From NCBI RefSeq assembly GCF_019219075.1, contig NZ_JAHUWJ010000013.1, positions 62,001-126,000 of the forward strand: DNA of 64,000 nucleotides, in the 5' to 3' direction. The stretch comes from Chitinophaga sp. sic0106. Its GTDB lineage: Bacteria; Bacteroidota; Bacteroidia; Chitinophagales; Chitinophagaceae. Every line of letters begins with the position of its first letter. The stretch's first letter is position 1. The position numbers and the translations under genes are program-made. Shown piece by piece: positions 53,741-61,731 of the stretch. Under the pieces are notes generated by a model. That model was not told the origin of the DNA and did not search any database. It worked only from the letters and a program-made list of their open reading frames with translations.

Positions 53741-53770
53741 GTTATCCTTGTAAATTTATTAAGATACCGG

Positions 53771-53797
53771 AACGCCGCTCCACAGCGGCGTTTTTTT
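53771..53797 (+). terminator. Intrinsic terminator of the lipoprotein gene
   Basis: A 9-bp stem (53771-53779 with 53784-53792), loop CCAC, then a seven-T tract ending at 53797. Confidence 0.88.
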
Positions 53798-53885
53798 ATG
53801 TCCCGCTGAAAAAATATTCCTGCTGCCTCCCTGCGGCGTCTATTTTATCCTTAAATTACCACCTTGTACACCATATATTTCCGCG

Positions 53886-55424
53886 ATGAACAAAATAGAA
53901 GAACTACAGACCAGGATAGCCGAAGCCATGTTAGGCGGCGGTGAAGTAAGAATTGCTTCCCAGCATAAAAAAGGTAAACTGACTGCCCGCGAAAGGCTGC
54001 AACTGCTCATGGACGAAGGTTCATTCGAGGAACTGGACATGCTGGTGACCAACCGCAACAAAGGTATCACCGCTGAACAGGAACAGTTTCCCGGCGATGG
54101 CGTGGTAACCGGCTACGGCACCATAAACGGCCGTCTGGTATATGTATTTTCTCAGGATTTTACAGTGTATGGTGGTAGCTTGTCAGAGCCACATGCCCGC
54201 AAAATATGTAAGGTGATGGACCTTGCCATGGAAAACGGCGCTCCCGTGATCGGTCTTAACGACAGTGGCGGTGCACGTATCCAGGAAGGAGTGGTGAGCT
54301 TAGGTGGCTATGCCGATATCTTTTACCGCAACACCCGGGCTTCCGGCGTGATACCGCAGATCAGCGCTATCATGGGACCATGTGCCGGCGGCGCCGTATA
54401 TTCTCCCGCTATTACTGACTTCATCCTGATGGTGGAACAAACCTCCTATATGTTTGTGACCGGCCCTAACGTGGTGAAAACAGTGACACATGAGGAAGTG
54501 ACCTCCGAAGAGCTGGGCGGTGCCCAAACCCACGCCACTAAAAGCGGCGTTACCCATTTCGCCTGTGCCAATGAGGTGGAATGTATCCAGAACATCCGTA
54601 CTTTACTCAGCTATATCCCGCAAAACTGCGAAGAAACTGCGCCCGTATACCCTTATACGTTAGGTAATGAGGTCAGGGAGAAATTAAACACGCTGATCCC
54701 CGCCAACCCTAACCAGCCTTATGACATGAAGGAGGTGATTGCCGAATTAACGGATGCCGACAGCTTCTTCGAAGTGCACAAAGACTTTGCAGAGAACATT
54801 ATCGTAGGCTTTGCCCGCATTGCAGGGCGCAGCATTGGCATAGTAGCCAATCAGCCAGCACATCTGGCAGGCGTGCTCGACATCCACGCTTCCGTAAAAG
54901 GAGCCAGGTTCACCCGCTTCTGCGATGCCTTTAATGTACCGCTGCTGGTGCTGGTAGACGTACCGGGCTTTTTGCCTGGCACCGACCAGGAATGGAACGG
55001 TATCATCACCAATGGCGCCAAACTGCTGTTTGCGCTCAGCGAAGCTACCGTGCCAAAACTCACCGTTACCACCCGTAAAGCCTATGGCGGCGCTTACTGC
55101 GTAATGAACTCCAAACATATTGGCGCCGACCTCAACTTCGCTTTCCCACAGGCAGAAATTGCTGTAATGGGGGCCAAAGGGGCAGTAGAGATCATTTATA
55201 AAAAAGAAATTGATGCCGCTCCCGATCCGGAAGCACGCATGAATGAACTCGTTAATGAGTACACCGAAAGGTTCGCAAACCCTTACCTGGCGGCCGAAAA
55301 GGGCTATATCGACGAGGTAGTGGAGCCCTCCCAGACCAGGGTGAAGCTCATCAAAGGATTTAAAATGCTTGAAAATAAAGTGGTAAACATGCCAAGAAAA
55401 AAGCACGGCAATATACCTTTGTAG
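53886..55424 (+). CDS. Acyl-CoA carboxylase carboxyltransferase (beta) subunit, propionyl/methylmalonyl-CoA type
   Basis: 512 residues of the carboxyltransferase family: N-terminal half with 'RERLQLLMDEGSFEELDMLV' and 'FSQDFTVYGGSLSEPHARKI', the oxyanion loops 'INDSGGARIQEG'-type ('LNDSGGARIQEGVVSLGGYA') and 'MGPCAGGAVYSPAITDFI', then the C-terminal half with 'LVDVPGFLPGTDQEWNGIIT' and 'KAYGGAYCVMNSKHIGADLN'. The length is full for the family. It transfers carboxybiotin to propionyl-CoA or a related acyl-CoA and forms a complex with a biotin carboxylase and carrier encoded elsewhere. Confidence 0.93.
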   Translation: MNKIEELQTRIAEAMLGGGEVRIASQHKKGKLTARERLQLLMDEGSFEELDMLVTNRNKGITAEQEQFPGDGVVTGYGTINGRLVYVFSQDFTVYGGSLSEPHARKICKVMDLAMENGAPVIGLNDSGGARIQEGVVSLGGYADIFYRNTRASGVIPQISAIMGPCAGGAVYSPAITDFILMVEQTSYMFVTGPNVVKTVTHEEVTSEELGGAQTHATKSGVTHFACANEVECIQNIRTLLSYIPQNCEETAPVYPYTLGNEVREKLNTLIPANPNQPYDMKEVIAELTDADSFFEVHKDFAENIIVGFARIAGRSIGIVANQPAHLAGVLDIHASVKGARFTRFCDAFNVPLLVLVDVPGFLPGTDQEWNGIITNGAKLLFALSEATVPKLTVTTRKAYGGAYCVMNSKHIGADLNFAFPQAEIAVMGAKGAVEIIYKKEIDAAPDPEARMNELVNEYTERFANPYLAAEKGYIDEVVEPSQTRVKLIKGFKMLENKVVNMPRKKHGNIPL

Positions 55425-55439
55425 TATCATTCGCGGATT

Positions 55440-55505
55440 TCCCGGGGAAGCAGGCCCTGCTTCCCCGGGATAGCTCCCCGGCCTCTGGCGGAGGAGCTAT
55501 CCCGG
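55440..55505. repeat. Switchable tandem-hairpin element 2
   Basis: Hairpin A: stem TCCCGGGGAAGCAGG-type, 15 bp (55440-55454 with 55456-55470, tight turn). Hairpin B: 13-bp stem (55465-55477 with 55493-55505) with a G+C-rich loop. The arm CCGGGA (55465-55470) belongs to both, because TCCCGG occurs at 55440 and again at 55500. It lies between the carboxyltransferase stop (55424) and the UbiA-like ATG (55523), both plus-strand, and ends in AAAAAA, so it may modulate readthrough into the downstream gene. Confidence 0.8.
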
Positions 55506-55522
55506 AAAAAACAACTACAGGC

Positions 55523-56374
55523 ATGGTGCAAAAGCTGCTCAACTTCTTCGTATATACCTCCGTTTACATTACCATATGTGCGCTGGTAATGGTCTGGCAA
55601 ACCAACTACCTGCTGGATCTCCATTACCTGCAAACAGATTATTACCTGTTCGTATTATTCTCCACCATCTGCAGCTACAATTTCCACTGGTACCTCACCC
55701 CTGACTCACCCGATACACATTCCGAAAGGGTGCGCTGGGGAGGCAGAAACCGATGGCTCATGATGACACTTTGCGTGCTGGCAGGCATCGGTGCCGCCTG
55801 GTACTTCTGGCAGCTAAAGGCCCACTGGCTCGAAATTGCCGGCGCCGTATTCCTCACGTTTCTCTATTCAGCACCTAAAGTGCCACATAAATCATTGCGG
55901 TGGTTAAGTAAAATAGCAATCGGGAAGACGTTATTTCTCACGTTTGTGTGGACCTACGTCACTACCCTTTTGCCAGCCCTCATTGCGGACCATACACCGG
56001 TAATACCCGCCATCCTGTTTACACTCCATCGCTTTGCGCTGATCTATGCCATCTGCATTTTGTTTGACCGCAGAGATATTGAAGAAGATAAACAGGCCGG
56101 TATTCGCAGCCTGATCACGCACCTGCCTAATGCGCAGCTACGGAAAGTCTACTATGGCTCGCTCCTGCTGGCGCTGATCACCGCTTTGGGCCTTTACCCT
56201 TACAGCGATTTCGCAGGTATACTCTCGTTACTGATTGCCGTGGCTGCAACCGCCCTCATTACCCGCAAGGCCTGGCAGGATAACTCCGATTACCTCTATT
56301 ATGTAGTACTGGACGGCTTTATGATGCTGTCGGCACTGCTGCACTTAGGATACGTCTGCTTTTTCTCAAAATAA
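55523..56374 (+). CDS. UbiA-like prenyltransferase-family membrane protein
   Basis: 283 residues with about eight membrane helices. The second UbiA motif is present as 'FDRRDIEEDKQAGIRSLITH' (pattern DxxxDxxxGIRSL). The first motif, normally NDxxDxxxD, is replaced by 'CSYNFHWYLTPDSPD', so magnesium-diphosphate binding may be altered. UbiA proteins attach prenyl chains to aromatic or lipid acceptors in quinone or heme pathways. It follows the carboxyltransferase across the hairpin element and precedes an M42 peptidase with its own promoter. Confidence 0.7.
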   Translation: MVQKLLNFFVYTSVYITICALVMVWQTNYLLDLHYLQTDYYLFVLFSTICSYNFHWYLTPDSPDTHSERVRWGGRNRWLMMTLCVLAGIGAAWYFWQLKAHWLEIAGAVFLTFLYSAPKVPHKSLRWLSKIAIGKTLFLTFVWTYVTTLLPALIADHTPVIPAILFTLHRFALIYAICILFDRRDIEEDKQAGIRSLITHLPNAQLRKVYYGSLLLALITALGLYPYSDFAGILSLLIAVAATALITRKAWQDNSDYLYYVVLDGFMMLSALLHLGYVCFFSK

Positions 56375-56376
56375 TT

Positions 56377-56384
56377 TACATTTG
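56377..56384 (+). promoter_or_regulatory. -7 promoter element (TACATTTG) of the M42 peptidase gene
   Basis: Exact TAnnTTTG match directly after the UbiA-like stop codon and 23 bp before ATG 56408. Confidence 0.55.
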
Positions 56385-56407
56385 TCCGATCACAAATCTG
56401 GAAACTT

Positions 56408-57514
56408 ATGGCTAAGAAACAGAAATCAATACTCACAAAGGAATCCCTTGCATTCCTGAAAGATTACCTCAACAACCCTTCTCCTACCGGATTTGAAAAG
56501 GAAGGACAGAAATTATGGCTTAAGTATATCACGCCTTATATCGACGAGCATATCGTGGACCCTTATGGCTCCGTTGTAGGCGTCATCAATCCGAAGGCAC
56601 CTTTTAAGGTAGTAATTGAAGCCCATGCCGATGAGATCTCCTGGTTCGTCAACTATATCTCCCCGGAAGGCCTGATATATGTAATCCGCAATGGTGGCTC
56701 TGACCAGGCTATTGCTCCTTCTAAAAGAGTGAATATCCATACAGAAAAAGGTATTGTAAAAGCAGTATTCGGCTGGCCAGCCATCCATACCAGGCTCCGT
56801 GGTGCAGATGGTAAAGAGCCGCAACCTAAGGTGGACAACATCTTCCTGGATTGTGGCGCCCGCTCCCGTAAGGAAGTAGAAGACCTCGGCATCCATGTTG
56901 GCTGCGTATGTACTTTTGAAGATGGATTCGAAGAGCTGAACTACGATTATTTTATTTGTCGCGCCATCGATAACCGCATCGGCGGTTTCATGATCGCGGA
57001 AGTAGCCCGCCTCCTGAAAGAAAAGAAAGAGGAACTGCCTTTCGGCTTGTATATCGTAAATGCGGTACAGGAAGAAGTAGGCCTCCGCGGCGCTGAAATG
57101 ATTGCCAAACGCATAAAACCCGATGTGGCTATCATCACCGATGTAACGCATGATACCACTACCCCGATGATCAACAAAAACATCGAAGGTGAAATTAAAT
57201 GCGGCGCTGGTCCAAGCATTACCTATGGCCCGGCAGTACACAATATTCTGCGCGACCTGATCATCAAAACGGCAAAGAAAAACGATATCCCTTACCAGCT
57301 GCATGCGGTAAGCCGCAGCACCGGTACTGATACCGACGCTTTCGCTTATTCCAACGATGGTACACCATCTGCCCTTATCAGCTTACCACTGCGCTATATG
57401 CACACCACCGTGGAAATGGTGAAAAAGGATGATATTGAAAATACCATTCAGCTGATTTATCAGACGTTGTTGAATATTACGCCGAAAACGAATTTCAACT
57501 ATCTGAAAGCATAA
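56408..57514 (+). CDS. M42 family zinc aminopeptidase
   Basis: 368 residues with the metal and catalytic set of the M42/M20-like glutamyl-aminopeptidase fold: 'SPTGFEKEGQKLWLKYI', His-Ala-Asp in 'VIEAHADEISWFV', 'CRAIDNRIGGFMIAEV' (Asp ligand), 'NAVQEEVGLRGAEM' (catalytic Glu pair), 'IITDVTHDTTT' and C-terminal His in 'RYMHTTVEMV'. It is cytoplasmic, probably a dodecameric peptidase that cleaves N-terminal residues from short peptides. It has its own promoter and intrinsic terminator. Confidence 0.92.
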   Translation: MAKKQKSILTKESLAFLKDYLNNPSPTGFEKEGQKLWLKYITPYIDEHIVDPYGSVVGVINPKAPFKVVIEAHADEISWFVNYISPEGLIYVIRNGGSDQAIAPSKRVNIHTEKGIVKAVFGWPAIHTRLRGADGKEPQPKVDNIFLDCGARSRKEVEDLGIHVGCVCTFEDGFEELNYDYFICRAIDNRIGGFMIAEVARLLKEKKEELPFGLYIVNAVQEEVGLRGAEMIAKRIKPDVAIITDVTHDTTTPMINKNIEGEIKCGAGPSITYGPAVHNILRDLIIKTAKKNDIPYQLHAVSRSTGTDTDAFAYSNDGTPSALISLPLRYMHTTVEMVKKDDIENTIQLIYQTLLNITPKTNFNYLKA

Positions 57515-57538
57515 TATCATACAACGCCGTGTCAAAAG

Positions 57539-57564
57539 CGAGGGCCTGCCGGTCCTCGTTTTTT
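57539..57564 (+). terminator. Intrinsic terminator of the M42 peptidase gene
   Basis: An 8-bp stem with one G-T pair (57539-57546 with 57551-57558), loop TGCC, then a six-T tract. Confidence 0.85.
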
Positions 57565-57570
57565 ATCGCT

Positions 57571-57645
57571 TCCAACTGCCGATACAGGCAGTAAAAACCT
57601 GCGGGGAGTACAGTGACCAAAAGTCCCCGCACTCCCCGCAGTTAA
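57571..57645. other. Convergent-gene spacer with additional hairpins
   Basis: A CTGCC / GGCAG hairpin is followed by a longer one with an 11-bp stem CTGCGGGGAGT / ACTCCCCGCAG enclosing a 21-base loop. It lies between the M42 peptidase and the convergent AroQ gene and probably helps stop transcription from both sides. Confidence 0.5.
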
Positions 57646-57663
57646 ATAATTAGCGCTATATAG

Positions 57664-58077
57664 CTATAAGAAATACTCCACTCCTAACTGATACCCCTTC
57701 ATCCCCAATCCACAAATACTTCCCACACATTTAGGAGCAATCATAGATTTATGCCTGAACTCTTCGCGGGCATGGATATTACTGATATGAATTTCCAGCA
57801 CAGGCGTTTTGATAGCCGCAATGGCATCTCTGATGGCAACGGAAGTATGCGTATAGCCACCAGCGTTGAGCAGAATACCATCTGCTGAAAAGCCCACTGC
57901 GTGCAGCTGATCGATAATTCCACCTTCAGCATTGGTTTGCCAGTAGCTGAACGCTACCTGTGGATAAAGTTTTTTCAGTTTCTCCAGGTAATCCTCGAAA
58001 GATTCACTGCCATAGATGTCCGGCTCTCTTTTACCCAGCAGGTTCAGATTAGGGCCGTTTATGATTGCGATCTGCAT
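57664..58077 (-). CDS. aroQ: Type II 3-dehydroquinate dehydratase
   Basis: 137 residues, full length for AroQ. Motifs: 'IINGPNLNLLGKREPDIYGS' (with the flexible-loop Arg and catalytic Tyr), 'LNAGGYTHTSVAIRDAI' and 'EIHISNIHAREEFRHKS' (catalytic His). It catalyses the reversible dehydration of 3-dehydroquinate to 3-dehydroshikimate in the shikimate pathway, as a dodecamer in the cytoplasm. It lies 33 bp downstream of the UbiX gene on the same strand and is probably cotranscribed with it. Confidence 0.95.
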   Translation of the reverse strand: MQIAIINGPNLNLLGKREPDIYGSESFEDYLEKLKKLYPQVAFSYWQTNAEGGIIDQLHAVGFSADGILLNAGGYTHTSVAIRDAIAAIKTPVLEIHISNIHAREEFRHKSMIAPKCVGSICGLGMKGYQLGVEYFL

Positions 58078-58110
58078 AATATAGTAAGATATGTAACTGC
58101 ACGAAGATAG

Positions 58111-58692
58111 TTATTCACCTTTACTTTTGCTATCACTACCCCAGCGGTAGGTATTAATTTCGATGCCTGCCAGGTCCAGCACACGATCCACTACGGTGGC
58201 AGCTACTTCTTCAATGGTAGCAGGAAGACTGTAGAAAGAAGGTGTGGCCGGGCAGATGATACCGCCGGCAAGGGTAACCGCTTCCATATTTTTGATGTGT
58301 AACAGGTTATAAGGGGTTTCCCGGACTACACAAATCAACCTACGCCTTTCTTTCAGCACTACATCGGCGGCGCGGGTGATCAGGTCATTGGAGATGCCAG
58401 TGGCAATACGCCCCAGGGTGCCCATGGAGCATGGGATGATGATCATGGTGTTAAACCTGCCGGAGCCGGAAGCAAAGGGGGCATGAAAATCCTGCTGGGT
58501 ATAGCATTTAAAAGGTATATCCTGGTATGCGGTGTTATTGAGTTCTGTTTGCCATACTGTTTTGGCATTTTCTGTAAGTACCACTGCCACTTCATCCAGC
58601 TGTTCCCTGCTGGCTGCCAGCTTGCTGAGCAGCTGCCGCGCGTAGATGGAGCCACTTGCTCCTGTAACAGCTACAACTATACGATGTTTCAT
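58111..58692 (-). CDS. ubiX: UbiX-family flavin prenyltransferase
   Basis: 193 residues: 'VAVTGASGSIYARQLLSKLA' (FMN site), 'IIIPCSMGTLGRIATGISND', 'LICVVRETPYNLLHIKNMEA' and 'PATPSFYSLPATIEEVAATV', all typical of UbiX. The enzyme attaches dimethylallyl to FMN to make prenylated FMN, the cofactor of UbiD decarboxylases. A TAGCTTTG -7 element (minus strand 58704-58697) lies only 4 bp before the ATG, so the transcript may be leaderless. The switchable hairpin element 3 sits immediately upstream. Confidence 0.93.
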   Translation of the reverse strand: MKHRIVVAVTGASGSIYARQLLSKLAASREQLDEVAVVLTENAKTVWQTELNNTAYQDIPFKCYTQQDFHAPFASGSGRFNTMIIIPCSMGTLGRIATGISNDLITRAADVVLKERRRLICVVRETPYNLLHIKNMEAVTLAGGIICPATPSFYSLPATIEEVAATVVDRVLDLAGIEINTYRWGSDSKSKGE

Positions 58693-58696
58693 GAGG

Positions 58697-58704
58697 CAAA
58701 GCTA
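58697..58704 (-). promoter_or_regulatory. -7 promoter element (TAGCTTTG) of ubiX
   Basis: The plus strand reads CAAAGCTA, 5-12 bp before ATG 58692, identical to the element at 6155. The short distance implies a leaderless mRNA. Confidence 0.4.
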
Positions 58705-58719
58705 GGCTTTTTTATTGTT

Positions 58720-58797
58720 GAGTGCTTTTGACGGGTGCCTGCGGTACCCGTCAAAAGCACTCTTATTAGCAGGCCAAAGGCCCGCTAAAAAGAGTGC
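58720..58797. repeat. Switchable tandem-hairpin element 3
   Basis: Hairpin A: 20-bp stem with one G-T pair (58720-58739 with 58743-58762, loop TGC). Hairpin B: 19-bp stem with two mismatches (58757-58775 with 58779-58797, loop AAA). They share the arm GCACTC (58757-58762), because GAGTGC occurs at 58720 and again at 58792. The plan is the same as in the elements at 47329 and 55440, with unrelated sequence. It lies between the YtxJ gene terminator and the ubiX promoter. Confidence 0.82.
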
Positions 58798-58829
58798 AAA
58801 AAAAATCCTGCCGTATTAACAGCAGGATT
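58798..58829 (-). terminator. Intrinsic terminator of the YtxJ gene
   Basis: An 8-bp stem (58804-58811 with 58822-58829) and, on the minus strand, an eight-T tail (58805-58798). It lies 27 bp after the stop codon at 58856. Confidence 0.88.
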
Positions 58830-58855
58830 CTTTATACTATCATAAAGAAATATAC

Positions 58856-59185
58856 TTACGCGGCGTGGCTGACGATGTCTTCCATACGGATACCATTATG
58901 GCTTTCATCGTAGATGCATTTGCCGTTACGGATCAGTAATATCTGCGGAGACTCATGAGGTACGTTGTACATTGACTCAATAGCGTTGGAAACGGATCTG
59001 TTGGCAATCAGATCCAGGTAGTAAAATGTTACCCCCTGAGGCGCATCTGAGCGTTCCAGCCTTGATTTGGCCATTGAACTGATAGAGCAGCGGGTGCTGT
59101 GCTTGAAAATGACAATCGTCTGATCAGCAGAAGCAGCATTAATTACCTGCAGTTGTTCCTCGTTGGTTAACAGTTTCCAATTCAT
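58856..59185 (-). CDS. ytxJ: YtxJ-like bacillithiol-system redox protein (monothiol)
   Basis: 109 residues of the YtxJ family: 'IVIFKHSTRCSISSMAKSRL' with a single active Cys where bacilliredoxins have a CXX motif, 'FYYLDLIANRSVSNAIESMY' and 'HESPQILLIRNGKCIYDES'. In Firmicutes and Bacteroidota that make bacillithiol, YtxJ probably removes bacillithiol from proteins in the cytoplasm. It lies 4 bp downstream of the small lipoprotein gene and ends in a terminator. Confidence 0.88.
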   Translation of the reverse strand: MNWKLLTNEEQLQVINAASADQTIVIFKHSTRCSISSMAKSRLERSDAPQGVTFYYLDLIANRSVSNAIESMYNVPHESPQILLIRNGKCIYDESHNGIRMEDIVSHAA

Positions 59186-59189
59186 CTGA

Positions 59190-59348
59190 TTAGCAGTGCT
59201 TTATTTGTTCTGTGCTGGGCGGAACCGGAGCCATGCCCATTCCCCTCATCGGGCAACCCAGTTTCTGGTGCGTCGCACAGGAAGTTAAGAAAGCTGCAAA
59301 GATAAAAAACAGAGCGGTGCAGCCCAAAATTCTGTAGTAAGATTTCAT
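59190..59348 (-). CDS. Small lipoprotein
   Basis: 52 residues from ATG 59348 (an in-frame ATG at 59384 would add 12 residues before the signal). Signal with lipobox 'FLTSC', then a short mature part 'ATHQKLGCPMRGMGMAPVPP' with Cys and Met residues that could bind a metal. Its stop codon is 4 bp before the YtxJ start. Promoter TATCTTTG upstream. Function unknown. Confidence 0.65.
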   Translation of the reverse strand: MKSYYRILGCTALFFIFAAFLTSCATHQKLGCPMRGMGMAPVPPSTEQIKHC

Positions 59349-59435
59349 GATGGGAGTTTTAAATAAGTTATAACGAATTTTCACAGGAAATATGATACGA
59401 CCACTTTTTTAATCGTCTTTTGTAACGTTATTTTG

Positions 59436-59465
59436 CAAAGATAAAAAATATATTACAAAAAACAA
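59436..59465 (-). promoter_or_regulatory. Promoter of the small-lipoprotein / YtxJ operon (TTG - 19 bp - TATCTTTG)
   Basis: The minus strand reads TTG at 59465-59463, a 19-bp spacer and TATCTTTG at 59443-59436. It is 87 bp before ATG 59348 and divergent from the mpl gene at 59499. Confidence 0.55.
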
Positions 59466-59498
59466 CACTATATATCCGGTAGTGGCCTGAATGACGCT

Positions 59499-60857
59499 AT
59501 GACAAAAGTACATTTTATTGCGATTGGAGGAAGTGTGATGCACCAGCTGGCAATAGCCCTGAAAATCAAAGGCTATGCAGTCAGCGGCAGTGATGATGAG
59601 ATCTATGAACCCGCCCTCACTAACCTCCGCCAGGCCGGTATACTGCCTGCCTCCTTCGGCTGGGATGCCACCCGCATCACGCCGGATATAGACGCTGTAA
59701 TCCTTGGGATGCACGCCCGGGAAGATAACCCGGAGCTCATCCGCGCCCGTGAACTGAACCTGAAGATCTACTCCTTCCCTGAGTACATTTACCAGGAAAG
59801 TAAAGATAAAACCCGTGTAGCCGTAGGCGGTAGTCATGGTAAAACCACTACCACCGCCATGATCATGCACGTGCTGCAGCATAGCCAAAAACAGTTCGAT
59901 TACCTGGTAGGCGCCAAACTGGAAGGTTTCAGCCAGTCGGTAAACATCACCGATGCCCCTGTAATCGTATGTGAAGCAGATGAATACCCTGCCTCCGTCA
60001 TCGAAAAAAGACCCAAATTTCATTTCCTGCACCCGCAGATAGCCGTACTCACCGGTATCGCCTGGGATCATATCAACGTGTTCCCGACGTATGAAATTTA
60101 CAAAGAGCAGTTCGCCATCTTCATCCGCCAGATGGAAGCAGGAGCCGTGCTGATATACAACAGCAGCGATACCGAACTTTCCGACCTGGTAGCTGCCGAA
60201 GGCCGCCACCTCAAGCTGGTGCCGTATACCATGCCTATTCACATGATCCGTAACGGTGTTACCCGCGTATTTTTTGATGAAGGTTATGCCGACCTGGAAG
60301 TTTTCGGTGGCCATAACCTGCTGAATATGCACGCCGCCAAACTGGTTTGCAATGAGCTGGGCCTTACGGATGAGGAGTTCCTCGCCGGCATCGCTACCTT
60401 TAAAGGTGCAGCTAAACGACTGGAACTCATCGCTAAAAATGAACGCAGTGCTATTTATCGTGATTTCGCCCATGCCCCCTCTAAGGTGAAAGCCACTATG
60501 GAGGCGGTACGACAGCAATATCCCGACCGCCAGCTCATTGCAGTGCTGGAACTCCATACGTATAGCAGCCTGAATGCCGATTTCTTAACCCAGTACGAAG
60601 GCGCCATGGCACCCGCTGATATTGCCGGTGTGTTCTATAGCAAACACGCATTGGAGATCAAACGTATGCCGGATCTGGACCCTGAACTCGTAAAGTCCCG
60701 CTTTGGCAGAAAAGATCTACATATCTTTACCGACAGGCCCGCTTTCGAAGCGTTCCTGAATGCCCAGCAGTATAATCATACCAACCTGCTCCTGATGAGT
60801 TCCGGTACCTATGACGGTATCGACTTTAACGGACTGGCCAGACTGCTGGATAAATAA
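59499..60857 (+). CDS. mpl: Mpl: UDP-N-acetylmuramate:L-Ala-gamma-D-Glu-meso-DAP ligase
   Basis: 452 residues of the Mur ligase family. N-terminal 'HFIAIGGSVMHQLAIALKIK', the ATP loop 'VAVGGSHGKTTTTAMIMHVL', 'CEADEYPASVIEKRPKFHFL', central 'YRDFAHAPSKVKATMEAVRQ' and C-terminal domain with 'LMSSGTYDGIDF'. The 'EADEYPAS' and 'YRDFAHAPSK' patterns separate Mpl from MurC. It reattaches recycled cell-wall tripeptide to UDP-MurNAc in the cytoplasm. Long open frames on the opposite strand here are shadows of this gene. Confidence 0.92.
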   Translation: MTKVHFIAIGGSVMHQLAIALKIKGYAVSGSDDEIYEPALTNLRQAGILPASFGWDATRITPDIDAVILGMHAREDNPELIRARELNLKIYSFPEYIYQESKDKTRVAVGGSHGKTTTTAMIMHVLQHSQKQFDYLVGAKLEGFSQSVNITDAPVIVCEADEYPASVIEKRPKFHFLHPQIAVLTGIAWDHINVFPTYEIYKEQFAIFIRQMEAGAVLIYNSSDTELSDLVAAEGRHLKLVPYTMPIHMIRNGVTRVFFDEGYADLEVFGGHNLLNMHAAKLVCNELGLTDEEFLAGIATFKGAAKRLELIAKNERSAIYRDFAHAPSKVKATMEAVRQQYPDRQLIAVLELHTYSSLNADFLTQYEGAMAPADIAGVFYSKHALEIKRMPDLDPELVKSRFGRKDLHIFTDRPAFEAFLNAQQYNHTNLLLMSSGTYDGIDFNGLARLLDK

Positions 60858-60884
60858 CATCTTACAATATTTAAAAAACATATA

Positions 60885-61658
60885 ATGTCTTCCTTGCTCC
60901 TCAAGAGGCCCCTGGCCGTAATAGATCTGGAAACCACCGGTACAAACGTGGCCACAGATCGTATCATTGAAATTGCTATCATCAAAGTATTTCCTGATAA
61001 AACCATACAAACGAAAGTAAAACGCATTCACCCAGGAATGCCTATTCCGGCAGGATCTACAGCAATTCATGGCATCAAGGATGAGGATGTGAAAGACTGC
61101 CCTACCTTTAAACAGGCTGCCCATGAGCTGAAACAGTTTATGGACAACTGCGACCTGGCAGGCTACAACTCCAATCGTTTCGATATTCCCTTGCTGGTGG
61201 AAGAGTTCCTCCGTGCGGAAATCGAATTTGATATCAATAAACGCAAATTTGTAGATGTACAGCGTATTTTCCACCTGATGGAAAAACGTACCCTCGGTGC
61301 CGCCTATAAGTTTTACTGCGATAAAACGCTGGAAAATGCCCATAGCGCCGAAGCTGATGCCATGGCTACCTACGAAATCCTGGAAGCACAACTGACCCGC
61401 TACGAACAACTGCAATCCGATATCGACTCCCTGGCCACCTTCACCAAAGAAGAAGATTATGTGGACTTTGCCCGTAGAATAGTGATGCAGGGCGGACAGG
61501 AAGTTTTCAACTTTGGCAAATACAAGGGCAGAGCCGTGAGAGAAGTGCTGAAAGCCGAACCACAGTACTACGACTGGATGATGAAAGCCGATTTTCCGCT
61601 GAACACAAAGCAGAAATTGTCCGAGATCTACTATAATATGATGTTAAAAAAAATATAA
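60885..61658 (+). CDS. DnaQ-like 3'-5' exonuclease with C-terminal DUF3820-like domain
   Basis: 257 residues. Exonuclease domain (about 8-175) with the DEDDh set: 'AVIDLETTG' (D and E), 'LAGYNSNRFDIPLLVEEF' (D) and 'HSAEADAMATYEIL' (H and D). A C-terminal region (about 205-257; 'FNFGKYKGRAVREVLKAEPQ' and 'YYDWMMKADF') matches the small domain often fused to such exonucleases. It may act in proofreading or in general DNA or RNA trimming. It lies 27 bp after mpl and is probably in the same transcript. Confidence 0.9.
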   Translation: MSSLLLKRPLAVIDLETTGTNVATDRIIEIAIIKVFPDKTIQTKVKRIHPGMPIPAGSTAIHGIKDEDVKDCPTFKQAAHELKQFMDNCDLAGYNSNRFDIPLLVEEFLRAEIEFDINKRKFVDVQRIFHLMEKRTLGAAYKFYCDKTLENAHSAEADAMATYEILEAQLTRYEQLQSDIDSLATFTKEEDYVDFARRIVMQGGQEVFNFGKYKGRAVREVLKAEPQYYDWMMKADFPLNTKQKLSEIYYNMMLKKI

Positions 61659-61731
61659 TCTTTTTTTAGAACATTCTATCTTGCGGCCGAATTGAACTAT
61701 TTTCGCAGTCCAAAAAACACTATCTGCTGAA

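Noticed and set aside
54747..55430. Minus-strand open frame (227 codons) opposite the carboxyltransferase gene
   Set aside because: Lies wholly inside a complete, well-matched gene on the other strand; no domain or signal.
56513..57304. Minus-strand open frame opposite the M42 peptidase
   Set aside because: The peptidase has intact metal ligands on the plus strand; the antisense frame has no support.
59409..60557. Long minus-strand open frame (382 codons) opposite mpl
   Set aside because: The plus strand carries a full-length Mpl with all motifs. The antisense frame has no recognisable domain and is a shadow of biased codon use.
60717..61415. Minus-strand open frame opposite mpl end and the exonuclease
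   Set aside because: Antisense to two certain genes; composition is that of a shadow frame.
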